Assembly: GCA_964007475.1 (NCBI GenBank)
Contig: OZ023273.1
Location: 101,908,533 to 101,972,532, forward strand
DNA length: 64,000 nt
DNA from: Hybos culiciformis
Lineage: Eukaryota; Arthropoda; Insecta; Diptera; Hybotidae
Direction of reading: 5' to 3'
Under the pieces are notes generated by a model, which ran no database searches, was not told the DNA's origin, and saw nothing but the letters and a program-made list of their open reading frames with translations. Shown piece after piece: positions 37,156 through 50,500 of this stretch (positions are counted from its first letter, which is position 1; the number at the start of each line of letters is the position of its first letter). Both the position numbers and the translations under genes were made by a program.

Positions 37156-40100
37156 TTATTGAACAGTAAAAAAAAAAAAAAAAATACAAATTATAATTTT
37201 TTTATTATATTTTATAATTTGTATCCGAAGAAAATTTTAAAATATAATCTATATATTTACAAATTCCCGATTTAAATGTACATTATTCTTAAAAAAAAAA
37301 AAAAAATTTATATATAATTGTATAAGTGTATTCATATAAAATAAAAAAATTTTTTTTTTTCTTTTTTACTTTTTTTTTTTATATTATTTTTAATTGTATA
37401 TGTATGTCGCAGCAAATGTTTTTTAATTTCATATTGAGAAGAATTGGTAAAAACGGACTAAAAGTGTTTTCTTAAATAAAATTTATACAATTCACTTTGA
37501 TATGTGCGATTGTATGCTGCAAAAATTTTACTTTTTATTATACTTAGTCTATGCCGAACCGCAAAACCTTTTATAGTTAGTAGTATGAACTTGATTTGGT
37601 TGTACCAGAGAAACATTTTTTCATCTTATATAAAGCCTTGTATAACCTTTTTTTTTTTTTGACGTTTTCATTTCTCCACTTTTTTGGTACTCAGAAATAA
37701 CTCACCTCGGCATTAAATTTAGAACTTAATTTTATTTTATTTTTATCTTTTGTGCACATTCAGCCTTTTTTTCTAGCAATTTATTTTATCCCAATAGCAA
37801 AGACTATTGCTTTAGTTACTGCATATGTACTATAATCTAAAATAATAAATTGAATAAAAATTAATTAAATTACAAATTAAGTAGGTTTAGCTCTCTTCCA
37901 TGAATTATTGTGATGTCTTTATATTATAGAAAATACTACATTAAAAAAAAATTGCTACTTAAAATTATGTTTCTTAATAATGTCTTAAATATTAATGTCA
38001 ATAAGCAATTTCTCGAATTATTTTGTAATAAAGTAATTTAGTGGAAATTATATTAAATATTTTTTAGTTTATTTTGGTACCATTTATTTTATATTATCCA
38101 ACACTATTACTGATATTTATCTTATTCTTATATGAAATATTAAATATTTATATTATTTTAAAAGATTTTAAACATATAAACATGTTCATTTTTTTTGAGA
38201 AAACAACAAATAGTACTAAATGAGAAATACTTCTTCGGATTTTGTTAATAATAGTTTATTTTTTAATGTAAGTTTATATTCTAAAAATGCATATGTTAAA
38301 ATTAAATAATTATTATATTAATGCTTTGCTTATATTTACATATGTATTTAGTATTGCATATAATGTTTAATAAAAATTATAAAGGATAATCTCGTCATTT
38401 AATAAGTTAAAATCCTGGTAAAATAATTATAATTCAATAGTATAAAATGACGAATGATATTTCTTTTTATTATAATCTTTGGATGAAGGAGAAGAACCAC
38501 TATATGGAATATAATATACACAGAATAAGAATAATGAATATAAAGTAAGAAGAATTAAAATTAAAATTTTATGATTTTGATACAAAAAGGGGCTGAGGAT
38601 TATTTTTATTTTATACGTATTTATATAGAAGAAGAGCTCTACATAAAAACTTTAGAACAAAAAAAAAAAAAGAAGAAAATATAATAAAAGACGACAGACG
38701 ATGGGAAATTATAATTCAAAATATTAAATCAACGATAAATTTTTATTTGATTGTAGTATGAATATTTTGATTTAAATATTATAAATGAGCAGAGCAGAAG
38801 TTTTAAGTTTTTTTTTTATTTTATTTTTTGCTTTTTGAATAAAAGTTATAAATGTGGATGTAAAAAATATGACGAATATTCGATTGTACAATTGAAATTA
38901 TTTTATAAAAAAGAATATAAAGAATTAGTTTTTATGCACAAGCATATATACCTTTTTTGAATATTTGCTTTTTTTTTTTTTATTATTATTATTATTCTGA
39001 ATTATATCGAATGACTATTGGAGTATAGTTAAGTAAGTACACTGAAAAAAAAAAACGTTATTAAAAAACTATTTTATTAATGTGAAAAAATAAGAATAAT
39101 ATAAATTATTATTTATGTATATTGTGTTGTACATAATATGCATTATGATGCCCTTATGTTGCATAGAATGTTGAGTGAAATATTATAATTTAGAAAATTA
39201 TAATAAAATCAATTTATAAATATGTATGTGTACATATTAGAACCATTTTCTTTAAATTATAATAGTTAAAGAAAATTTAGTGATAGAAGAAACATTAAAA
39301 TTCATTTAGACTATTAAAAAAGTAATAGATAATATACAATTACATGTACATAATGTAGTTTTTCCCTTCCAATAATCTGAATAAAATAATCATAATTGAC
39401 TTTTATGTTTTTTGACAGATAAATTACATACCTATGTAACTAAATACCAATTCTATAAGAAAAAATAACTAACTAAATTTTGTTAAATTCTAACTAACTT
39501 TTGAAATAATTTATGGTTTTTGATTACCTATATTTAAAAAATTAAAATTGTGTAATATTTCATTAAAACAGAAAATATATTAAAAAAAATAATTACTTCT
39601 TACGTTTGAATTGTTGAATACCATTAACAGATGCAAAAAATAGTTGCTTTAAACTTTTTTTATTCATTGTGCAATTTCGGCAACACTATGTGGAATGAAT
39701 AAAATATCTAATATATATTATTAAAGTGCGTCACATTCGGGATTTATTATTAAAATACAAAATTTAAGTTTTGATTTTTAATAATTTACAAACTTTAGTA
39801 TCCGAGACGACTAACTATGTACATTAAATATAAAACAGTGACCCGTTTTCTTCTCCATATACCTATTTTCATCCTATTTTCGTCCATTTTCATTTTTAGA
39901 CCCCAGTTCGAATCCTTTGGTCTCAGTAGGGTGCTAATTATGTTACTCTTATAGAATTCATTTTATCTACCCACATACCATCATAGAGTTAAATAAAACT
40001 TATGTATATAAATTTTTATGAAAATAATTTCAATCCTTGACTGTTTTTTCAGATTAAAGAATAACGAACTTACGAATAAATCAAAGATTGAAATACACAA

Positions 40101-41460
40101 ATTAAATATAAGCACCGTAACCTAACCTATATTTAGTCATTCATCTTCAAATTCTGGGATAAGATTTTTTTCTTTTTAAAATCAATTAAAGATCATAAGT
40201 TGTTTTTGTTCTAAGAAATATTATAGTTAATAATAATATTGCTCCATTCCAATATATTGTCCTTAATATTTTTCTGTGCATTAATAAGTACAATAAAATA
40301 TAAATTTTAATATATATAATGTAAACTGTACATATAATTTTTTATTTTTTTTTTGAATTTATAACTTTGAAAAATGAATAATAAGACTTTTTTTTTATAT
40401 ATACATACATATATAATTTTATCGAATTTTTAATTTCATTTGCTTATTACAACAAAAAAGATTATTATTTGCTTTTTATATTATAATTTTTTTTTTTTTA
40501 TTTTTATTATTATTATTTGTTGTTATATTAAAACTTTATAGTATTTGTGTACTTATAATAGAGAGATTCTTAAAAATTTTCAATATTATACATATATATG
40601 TATATTATTCGTATTATATTATACTATATACATATTTTATTATTTCAATAAACATAAATGTATATATGCATAAAAAAAATTTTAATATAAATAAATTTTA
40701 AAATTATATTCTAAAAGTACAAACAACGTCATTTGTAATTTTAGGGTTTTCTTATTTTTAATTTTTTTATTCTTTTTTTTTTTTTGTTTTTGTATTTTAT
40801 ATATTTGAATTTTACTGTGAAATTTTATAAAAGGTTCTACTATTTATTTCCACATGGAATTTATATAAAATTTTTATAACAATAATATTGAAAAAAAAAA
40901 TTTCCAATCATTGTATATAATATATTTTTGATTTTGAAAATTGCAATTGAAACAATTATTATAGTTGGAAAAATGAAAAATGAAAAAAAAAAAAATTAAA
41001 TACATAGTGTTATTTAAAAATAAATAATTCTAGATATCCTTCTTGAATCTTGACAGAGGCAATAAATGATTTATATATATTGAAGAATTAAATGTTTTCG
41101 TGTATCGAAAACAAAAATACTATATTAATACTATATTAATTCAACCGTATATATATGTAAACAAATATATCTTTTTTTGATAACTCACAATTCTGAAGAA
41201 ATTTGAAAGATAAACGAAACTTAAAGTTAAAAAAAAAATGAAAAAAGCGATTTTATTAGAACTACATACACGGTGTGTCCCAAAAATAACCGAACTTTAT
41301 ATTTAAATCACAACATGCAGCGCCATTTATTGGAAAATTTGGAACATTAAAAAGATACATTCATCCTCATTCAAACGCACCTAAATTCATGTAAATCGGA
41401 TAACAGTTGTTAAAGTGACAGCCATTTCAAGAAAAGAAAAAGTGTGCTAATGTTACGATA

Positions 41461-41778
41461 ATGCATTATAAAGCACCATGTTATGATAATGCACCACCTC
41501 ACAAGACCAAAAAAGTGAACGAATATTTGATGAAAAAACGGATTTCTCTCATCGACCACCCTCCGTATTCGCCTGATCTATCACCATGTGACTATTTTCT
41601 ATTTCCAAAACTTAAAACCAAGATGAAAGGAGCATTTTATGATGATATCCCAACCATTCAAGCAGCCGTAACTGAGGTGCTGAAGAACATTCCCATAAAT
41701 GACATAAAAAAATCTATGCATGCGCTGGTTGATCGTTCCAAACGTTGTATTGAGTCTAATGGAACCTATTTTGAATAA
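41461..41778 (+). pseudogene. Mariner transposase, C-terminal remnant
   Basis: One open frame of 105 codons ends in TAA and contains YDNAPPHKTKKV, then HPPYSPDLSPCDYFLFPKLK. These are the second and third catalytic aspartates of the mariner D,D34D transposase, and exactly 34 residues lie between them. The N-terminal helix-turn-helix and the first catalytic aspartate are missing, so the product cannot be active. The apparent start MHYKAP sits at the deletion junction and is not a native start. The frame itself has no stop or shift, which suggests a fairly recent deletion. Confidence 0.9.
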
Positions 41779-41850
41779 ATAATAACTTTAAAAGATAATG
41801 CAATGGGTATTTTATTCTATATCCAAAAAGTTCGGTTATTTTTGGGACAT

Positions 41851-42111
41851 ACGTCGTCTATCTAGTTCTTAAGTGCCGTATACGCATTTTTCGTATTTTT
41901 GGCAAATTGAGTTTGAAGTTGTAAGACTCAAACAATTGGTTCCAATTTAGCATATACGTCAAATAGGGGAAAAATATCTCGAGAACGGAAGGAGCTATTG
42001 AAATTTCGAGAAGAGCGTTCGAAAGATCGCCTTCGAGTTAGTATGAAGCAATCCCTAACTCCAAAAGTGCCAAAATGCGTATACGGCACTTAAGAACTAG
42101 ATAGACGACGT
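41851..42111. mobile_element. 261-bp foldback element with 40-bp perfect terminal repeats
   Basis: Positions 41851-41890 (ACGTCGTCTATCTAGTTCTT, then AAGTGCCGTATACGCATTTT) are the exact reverse complement of 42072-42111. Outermost ACGT is itself a palindrome, so it may be a 4-bp target duplication or part of the repeat. The centre (GTCAAATAGGGG..., GAAAGATCGCCTTCGAGTTA) is unique and non-coding. It sits inside the right terminal repeat of the mariner remnant and therefore inserted later. Confidence 0.85.
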
Positions 42112-42119
42112 GTATATAC

Positions 42120-45100
42120 TATTTATATATATAAACTAATTACAAATTGAACAATGCAAGAATTTAAACATTTTTGAGGGATTTTTTCATTTTACACCAC
42201 CAATAGCACAACTTAATTATTTGAATACATAAATTACACATGTAAATGTCATCTTTATCGCTTTTCCATATTCACTGCTTATATAATGGAATTGTCTAAT
42301 TCTTCAGCGCGAAAAATCCTTAAATTATTGTATACATTATTACATTTGAGAGAACGCGTAAGACGTAAGTAAGATATTGAAAAAATAACTTCAAATCACA
42401 TCAAACGAAAAGTTTTAAATAAATGTTTTTTGAAAGATTTTTTAAATAATAATGTAGGTATCTCAAACAACATTCTTTTACGAATCGGTAGTTTTAGAAT
42501 TAAACCTCAGAAGTTTTTTTTTACAGAAAAAAGATTTTTTTCAAGCACTACAATTCTAGCGAAAGTCTAATATTTTTTGAGATTCTCTTAAAAACAATTC
42601 TAAATTTCATTTAGAGTAATGTGTGTTCTGTTTATGTAATATTTTACGTCTACCAGAATTTTTCTTAAATCCATATAAGTATGTAACACATTACCATACT
42701 ATTTATATGTACATACTTTCTACATTATTATTCTATAAAATAAAAAAAGAATTTATGCTTTTGAAAGGAAAAATAATAATAATAATAAAAAAATGTATAA
42801 TTTAAATTTGAAATATCGAAGGTAAATGAGAGGTAAAAGGAAATTAATAATAATAAAAAAAAAGACAATAAAAAAATTAAAGTATGTACTTAGAAATAGT
42901 ACCATTTATGTAAGTTAAGTATATTAAGTTTAAAAAAGAAAAAATGGTTTTTTTTTTTTTTTTCATATTTCTTTTCCAATAGATAAAGGTGTTGTACTTA
43001 TATTAAAACCATGCTCTCTCTTTATATAAATTTATTTATGGGTAGGTTTTTATTTCGTGTTTATTAGATAGAAATAGTAGAAAAAAAAAACAATAATATT
43101 AAGAAAACGAATGATTCAGCATATTGGAACTTATAAGAATATTTTTATATTTGAGTACATAGTACTACATAGTATAGATATTGAATATATTGGATATCAT
43201 GAGTTAAAAAAAAAAAATTAAAAATTATACTATACTTATTTCAATTGATTTTCAAATATAAATATAAATGTATACATAAATAATTAAATATAAATGTATA
43301 TTCACTAAAGTATATGCAACAAAACTTTATTGAACTAGGTGTATGTTAGTTATTTTTTTCTTGTGTTAATAAAGGTTTTCATATTATGAATTCTCATTCT
43401 TGTGTCTTAAACTAAATATGATTGAGAATTTCATGAAAAGGATTTTTCTAAAAAAAAAAACTAGACTCAAAAATGAACTGAATAATTAATTGAGAATTAA
43501 ATAATTTAAAAGATATTATTTAACTGTCATTTATGTGGCATATACAGGTAGAACACAATCTCAGTCATATATATGTCGATCAAAATTGTTAAATAAAAAA
43601 GAACCATTATTGTTCTAAAGTTATGGGAGCGGTTGTAGTGTTAAATTAACAATAATGTCAACGCTTGAACATTTTTGAACGACAACATTAGAAAATTCGA
43701 ATAGAAAGCGATATCTGTATATATAACGAGGGGTTTAGTGTCAAAGACAGCTCTTACCATTATTATAATTTATAATTGTATATGTATAACAACAATTATG
43801 TATATAAAAGCTAAAGGATGTTGTCAATAATATTATATTCTTTTGCTATAATTATAATTTTCGAAATTTCTCTTTATATCTTTGTAAGGGAAAAGAATCA
43901 GTCGATGAAATATTGGATTGATCAATTACAGAGCTCTAGTTCGTCCGATACATGAGAACGAACTTTTTTTTTGACTTGTTTAAAAAGGTCAAAAACTAGA
44001 ATGAATTTCCAAGTTTTTGCAGCCATTTTTGGAAATTTGGGTTTCAATTTCAATCAAATGAAAATAAAAAATTTCATATCTTTCTGTAAAAAACACAGAA
44101 ATAAATATTGAAGTAACAAATTTGCTAAAAGGGATGTACCTGAATCTTATAAATTGAAAGTTCTCATAAATATTCAATTAAGTTGAATTAAAGAAAAACT
44201 TTTTCTAGTTCACTGTACTTGGTATTCAATTTTCATAGAAAAATTAATAAAAAAAATGGAGGCTATATTTAATTTTAAAGTCTGTCAAATAGTTCAGAAA
44301 CAAAATTCAAGGAACCTTTATGTAGGGTGAATAAAACCAATATCGTTAGGTTTCTCAATTCAGATAATGAGAGTATGTATAGTCTTTGCACATCAGATAT
44401 ATAACTGGTCTGCCCCAGTATGTCCTACCAGCAACTTCACTAATTGTATGTAGATATCATCATGAGAATCAAATTGAGCGCTGCCTGTACTTTGTAACAT
44501 CCGTCCACTAGAGCTAAGAAGAAAAAAAATTCTATCATGAACTTGGGAAAAAATGTGTGATATATATTCATAATAACATTACAGATGCATCACACTCCGT
44601 GTTCTTCCGCAAAAACTTATTAACAACAATTTCAATTACAACACTGAGTGGACTCATCAGTGATCAAAACCTAAAACTATAATTTCTGGCTTAGATCCAC
44701 CAAGACAAATGCGGACGAATATAAACAGCATTTGACCGTTCTCAATGTATATTACAAAATGGAGTTTGCTCTGGATTTGATATATAGAGCGCCTGCACAA
44801 ACAATCAATCACATTTATGCAGAATCTCCAATTTAAGTGTATAATGGAAACACGATATTCAAGCTCTTAAACGATTCTATAGTTGTTGTTTTTCTAATAT
44901 TACAAATTCAAACGATAATTCAATTAAACTAGAACTGAACATTATCAGCATAAACAAGTTTGATACGCTGACAATCATTTATCAGTTGTTGCTTTTCATT
45001 TATAATTACATATAATCTTAAATTCGATCACAATAGTTTCTTTTCTAGGACAAAATAAAAAATTCTGAAAATAACAAATTGAAAAATTATATCTCTAAAA

Positions 45101-46639
45101 TAAAATTTGATTAATGATTTTGGAATAAAATATATTCTAAGAAGGTACTATACCCATTTTTATATCAACAAAAATCAATTAAAAATGTGATCTTCGTCTT
45201 AAAATTAACAAAAAAAAATCTATATTATATTTATAATATTCTTAAAATTAAATTTATAAAACTGATTAGAAGCATAAAAAAATGTCAATCAAATTAATGT
45301 ACGTTTAACTCGTGAATCTAATGTATATATGTTTTGTTGTTTTGAATATAAATCTAACTTCTTTTTAATTCAATTTTTTTTATATATGTAGATGGATATT
45401 CAATATAATATAAACGTAGTATGTACGTATAAAAATTTTTATAAAAATAATAATCTGCTTTTTTATTTCTTTATAAAAATTCTTAATGCTTAATTGTATG
45501 TCAAAAAAAATATATATTTTGTATATAAAAATTTTCCATTTAAACCACGCAGTATAATTTATTATTCGATTTTGTATTCAATTTAAGAATAATTTACTTT
45601 AAATTTATTTTCAAACATAATAGCACTTTAATGAATAATTAAAATCAATCAGAACAAAATGTAGTGGCTTGAATTAGAAGTTTTAACGTTATTTATAGAA
45701 ATTTCTTAAGAGAAATATCTTGCTTAGAAAGAAATGTCTTGAAAATATTTTATTTTTGATAATTTTTGATACTACTTACTTGTTACTACTTAAAATATGT
45801 TACTAAATTTCCTGAACACTTATTTTTGGAATGTTCTGCTAATCTTTTGGGCGGTTAAAATTGAAAATAATCATTCCAGAACAGCAGTCTCTATTCTGAA
45901 AAATATATGAATTGTCAAGTTATGCGAATATAATTCTTAAAAACTGAGATTAGATTTTATTAAATAATATTGATTTCTCAGCCCGTGTCGTGTGTAATGT
46001 ACATATGGAATGTATATTTTGTTCGTTTCTGATCTAGATCCTTATTATACATATTATTTGTATCATTGAGTTATTATCGTAGAGTACAAATAGTTTTTAA
46101 TTTTAATAACATCATTCCAAATTGACAGAGTTCAATTTTTTTTTAAAAATAAATTTAAAGTTTTTTCAGTTGAATATCTCATAAAAAATATCAACAAACC
46201 CTTATTTCATTGCGTTAAAAGAATTTATTTAAAAAAAAAAAAAAAACAAAAAGGAATAAACAAAAATCTATACAGACGATGTTAATACTATATAATAAAA
46301 ATTTTAAAGGTAAAACTAAATATAAATTAAAGAAGGAATCCATCAAAAACTTGCTGTTAAAATGACGAATTGTTTTCGTTTCCTTTCATATGATTCTTAT
46401 TTTGGTAAATCTTTTTTTTTTATCACAAATTTTGGGCTTAAAAACTTGTATTAATTCCATATAGTGCATTGGTATTTTAATTTTTTTTTTTTTTTTTTAA
46501 ATACTAATACAATGGTTTATTTTAAGTTCTTTTATCTCTTATTTTCATTTGAATTTTTTAATTTATTTAATTTTTTATTTTTGTTGTAATTTCAACTTCG
46601 ATGGAAAGAAAGTATTGTTGCTAAAATATTACAGACTAG
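42120..46639. other. Gene-poor stretch with one GC-richer decayed segment
   Basis: It is mostly A/T-rich without recognisable features. From about 44,390 to 44,835 the composition is less A/T-rich, and a short frame reads LRSTKTNADEYKQHLTVLNV, then YYKMEFALDLIYRAPAQTIN before a stop. I do not recognise it; it is probably a decayed mobile element or old coding scrap. Confidence 0.4.
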
Positions 46640-46706
46640 GAAGATGAAAATACATTAGCAGTAACAGAAGGCGAAAATGCTGAACTTAAAGCGAATTTGA
46701 ACTTGA
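46640..46706 (+). CDS. Weak candidate exon with an Ig-like strand motif
   Basis: After an AG (ACTAG) at 46635-46639 the frame reads EDENTLAVTEGENAELKANL, reminiscent of the start of an immunoglobulin domain ('V.EGEnaeLkC'), though the usual cysteine is replaced by alanine. A possible donor GTAATT follows 46706, leaving phase 1. This is compatible with the acceptor phase of the next candidate exon at 47470. Composition is richer in G+C than the flanks. Homology is uncertain, and it may be a decayed copy. Confidence 0.25.
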
Positions 46707-47469
46707 GTAATTTAGAAATAGAAAAAAAATTTTAAAATTAAAAATGTTGAGAAAATAAAAAGAAATGTAGTAAGATCAATTTTGATTCTAGACTAGGATT
46801 TTCATAATTTCTGAATAGAAAATTTTATTTCAAATATTTGAGATTATAACTAGTATTACAAGTACTAATACACATTTACTTAATATAACTTATTTTATAA
46901 ATGTGCTTAACTAAAATACTCGTAATGTCTGAATTATTATTGAACCTACAATATTATTATGTTTTGTTATTTGTTTACCTACACCTTTGCTCGTTTTATT
47001 TATTTATTATACTTATTTTTTTTTTTTACAGTCCATCAAAATAGTTTGATGAATTATTTTAACAAAAAAAAAAAAAAACTGAAATATTTTTTGAATTTAT
47101 CATTTTAATATTTCCTTTCGTTTGAATGTATTTGAAAAATTAATCCTCATATCTGATTACTAAATGCATATTAGGTGTATATTCATTTGAATTTTAAAGG
47201 TACAAAAAATAAAAAATAAAGTATGTTTACTTTACATACCTATATAAAGTACATTTTATTTATCAATTCAAATATCTTCACTTATATTATATTTTTGTGT
47301 ATGTAACTATGGTGTATACTTCACTACGCATTCTGTTTAAGATACATGCAAGAAATTCCAAATGTAGGTGAAGATGGATTGGAAATTTTATGAACTCTGA
47401 AATCAAATGAATTAATGATATTTATCGTGTAACAAAGTTATAAAATTAAATTAATCTTTTCATTTTCAG

Positions 47470-47582
47470 TTATTGTTACGGAGGTACTTTGTATTTGTTG
47501 TTATGGTGATGGAGCCCAACAAAAGACAGATAGTTCGATTAAATTGAAACTACAAGATATGATTCCATGTGGCAGTGGTTAA
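47470..47582 (+). CDS. Candidate terminal exon of an unidentified gene
   Basis: A good acceptor (TTTTCATTTTCAG) is followed by a frame reading IVTEVLCICCYGDGAQQKTD, then SSIKLKLQDMIPCGSG and TAA at 47580-47582. Alternatively, GTTAAA overlapping the stop could serve as a donor. The exon needs one base from the previous exon, which the candidate at 46640-46706 supplies. Its composition and codon use contrast with the surrounding A/T. I do not recognise the protein. Confidence 0.33.
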
Positions 47583-50500
47583 AATGATTAAGAATTTTAT
47601 CTAATTCCAAAGTCAGTAATTCAGCATTTTGTAGCAAAGCGAGCGTTTCGATATACTTCAGAATTTTTTTATTGGCATTTAATTTAACTTTAACTAAAAA
47701 ATGGATTACCTACGATATTTTAACTTTATGCTGATTGAAATACATAAGTATATTCAGAGATATAACAAAAATATGTTCTTGACACAAAAGATTAAATCAA
47801 ATTATTTTGAAACATTTTAAATAAGTAAAATACTTACTTTAATTGGTGGCCAATATTTCAATAATTCAAGAACTTTCATTGAAATTTCCTTAATTTTTTG
47901 ATTATAAATGAGCTTTTATCTTATGAATATAATCAAGCTTTAACTATTTATATATAAACTTTCTAAATGGGGGACTCTATAAAAGAATTATAGAAATAAT
48001 GTGTAGATTAATAAAAATGATTTTAAGAAACTTATTCATCATAAAATTTAATTTTTTTTTTTTTACATATAATTTATATTTTTCAAAAGACAAAAAAAAA
48101 TGAAATTTTTTTTATTGAACAATGGTAAATTATATTAAAAAGTAATATACATATGTTTATAAGCGTATATATACATAAAATTAAAATATACCCAACCCAA
48201 AAATTTAATCAAATTTTCTATTTAAATATAATTACTTATAATTTTTTTTAATAACAATTTACAAATACCATCGAAATTATTTAAAATTAATTTTTGAGTA
48301 ATAATTCGCACTAAATGATTGTTTGCCTGGAAAATATGTAATTGTTGGATTTACAGTAAATAGAAATGTGGTGAAAATTGAAAATTGTTAATAAGTAACA
48401 TTCAATTTTTTATAAATATTTTATTCGAAAAGTATTTTTTATTATATTATTTTTTTTATTATTATAGATTTTTTTAAAATTTAGTTCAGTAATGTGGGGA
48501 AAATACTTAAATTCACCTTTTTTGGACCATTTTTCAATAAAAGTGAAAGTGATTCATCTCACCTTGTGAAGAGTTTCTAGGGTCCCAAGTTTCGTAGTTT
48601 AAGAAGCTATCAAGTTGCCAACATCAGAATAATTTTCATATAGAAAATTTATCGTAAATTACATTAACATTTCCTGATGAAAATAAGTACGTGGAATAGT
48701 AGATAATGGTGGGACTGGCGGCTGAAAATGGAAGGTAAATGAGTTAATATCGTTGGTTGAACTTTATGTTCAGCGAAAAAGAATTTAAAAATCAAAAGAG
48801 TGGAATGCGGACTCCGTATTTCATTTATTAGATACTGCTCTGTATATTTTTTTGGTAATAAATTCATATTAAACTTTAGCACATTTTTTTATTTCGAAAA
48901 TAAAATCACAAAATATGAAGAAAGTTGATCAGTTTATATATTTTTTATGAGCATCGCTTTTAATAATCGTCTTTAAGTTGACAAATTTCCTAGTTTCATT
49001 ATAAATTCCATAACTATATTAACTTGAAAAAGATTTCTTACACTAAAAAATAACGAATGAAATTATTCCATTACCAAAAAAAAAAAAATATATAGATTTA
49101 AGAAATAAAATAAATGCTATCTTTTTAATACCGCATCACATCATGGTATTATTTAAAAATATTTAATGAATAAGGAATTTCGAAAATAAGAAGGAAAAAA
49201 ATATTTATAAATGATCTTTTTAAAAACAAAATTGTATTGTAGGTACTTTTTTTCATTTATTTTTCATTTTTAAAGATATAGATTTTACCCTAATTTATTT
49301 TCTCATTTTGAATTCGTTAGATAAATATCTTAAATTTCTTATACACAGAGAATACAGCAATTTTTAATAGGTTGGGTCAGAATTAATTTTCTAATTTTTT
49401 TATTTTTTTAAATATTATTGTATATAATTTATTTAACATGTACATATGTATATTATACGTTATTACTCAAAAATAAAAAATTAAAAAAAAAAGTCTGAAT
49501 TACAAATCTCCTCACATTTATAGATTAACATATGTTGGCTTTTGGGACTGACTGAATTAATAGCTCAAATCTGAAATCTTCAAATCCACACAATATTTTG
49601 ATATGAAATATTATACTTTCGTTATTGGACTGCAAACGACAATTTTATACAATGACTAAGAAAATAATATTAAATAATTAAATCAAATATTAAGGCTGAA
49701 CCCTAATTATTATAAATTAGAATTAATCAAATTCTTAGTACAATCAGTGTATACAATTATTATGTTTCATTACATACAATCAATTTATGTAATATTTATT
49801 CATAATATCTATGTAATATGAAAAAATTAGAATTTAAAAAAAAAAAAATTAAATGACAGCAATGTTTAGTGTCGAAAGAATCGACTATACATATGTTATA
49901 TGAAATTTAATATTTTAATATATTTAATATATTTCAGTACATCCCAACTTACTTAAATCTATATTACAATTGAATTTTTATTTTTGATTATTATTATAAG
50001 TAATTTTTTTCTCGTTTAATATTATTCATATACACATAGAAATAGCAACCATCGTAATTAAAATGTAAAATTGAAATTATAATAATAAAATATTATAAAA
50101 AAAAAAAATAAAACTTTGAATTTAAAAAACTCTTTTTATTTTTTTTTTCATTTGATTATGCATTTCAAAAATTTTCATCATTTAAAAAGTGCTTTCAGAA
50201 TAAATATTATATTGTAGTAAAGTCGCGTAAATAAATTATTTAATTTATGAATTTCTATGGCTTTTTGGTTATTGTACATATTTTGCATGGCCATGTGTAG
50301 GAACGATAAGTTCGATAAATTTATTTGATTTTAAATTATAATGTGTATCTTTTTTCTATATCTAATCTTTGTTTCTATTGCCCAAAAGACTTACAACCCG
50401 ATAAGAATTAAGATGTACTGAAATCTTAAAAATTCTACAAATTATGTTAGTTCACTTGAAATTAAGAAAACTATTTTAAATTTGATATTAATTTTTTTTT

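Larger units (their letters stand above)
31760..41260. other. Very A/T-rich stretch with microsatellites, no gene recognised
   Basis: This 9.5-kb stretch is dominated by poly-A/poly-T runs (for example 33,300-34,250 and 36,480-37,400), a GT microsatellite near 34,000 and an AT microsatellite near 36,700. It includes the inverted-repeat element at 32,512 and two GC-richer patches listed separately. I see no coding exon with both splice signals and composition support. Confidence 0.5.
41268..42118 (+). mobile_element. Internally deleted mariner element with a nested foldback insertion
   Basis: The left terminal repeat CACGGTGTGTCCCAAAAATA followed by ACCGAACTTT is matched inversely at 41827-41850 (AAGTTCGGTTATTTTTGGGA, then CAT). 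The right terminal sequence is interrupted at 41851 by another inverted repeat (41851-42111). Skipping it, GGGACAT + ACGT + GTATATA restores a close complement of the left end. The remaining mariner body is only about 580 bp, against roughly 1.3 kb for a full element: a 5' leader followed directly by the C-terminal third of the transposase, so the middle has been deleted. Confidence 0.8.

Noticed and set aside
39895..39945. tRNA-like B-box (CAGTTCGAATCC)
   Set aside because: The flanking bases do not form a proper T-arm and acceptor stem, and no A-box or cloverleaf could be built.
44680..44840. Frame reading LRSTKTNADEYKQHLTVLNV...
   Set aside because: Only about 49 codons, no start or splice sites and no family recognised; kept as a description of a decayed segment.
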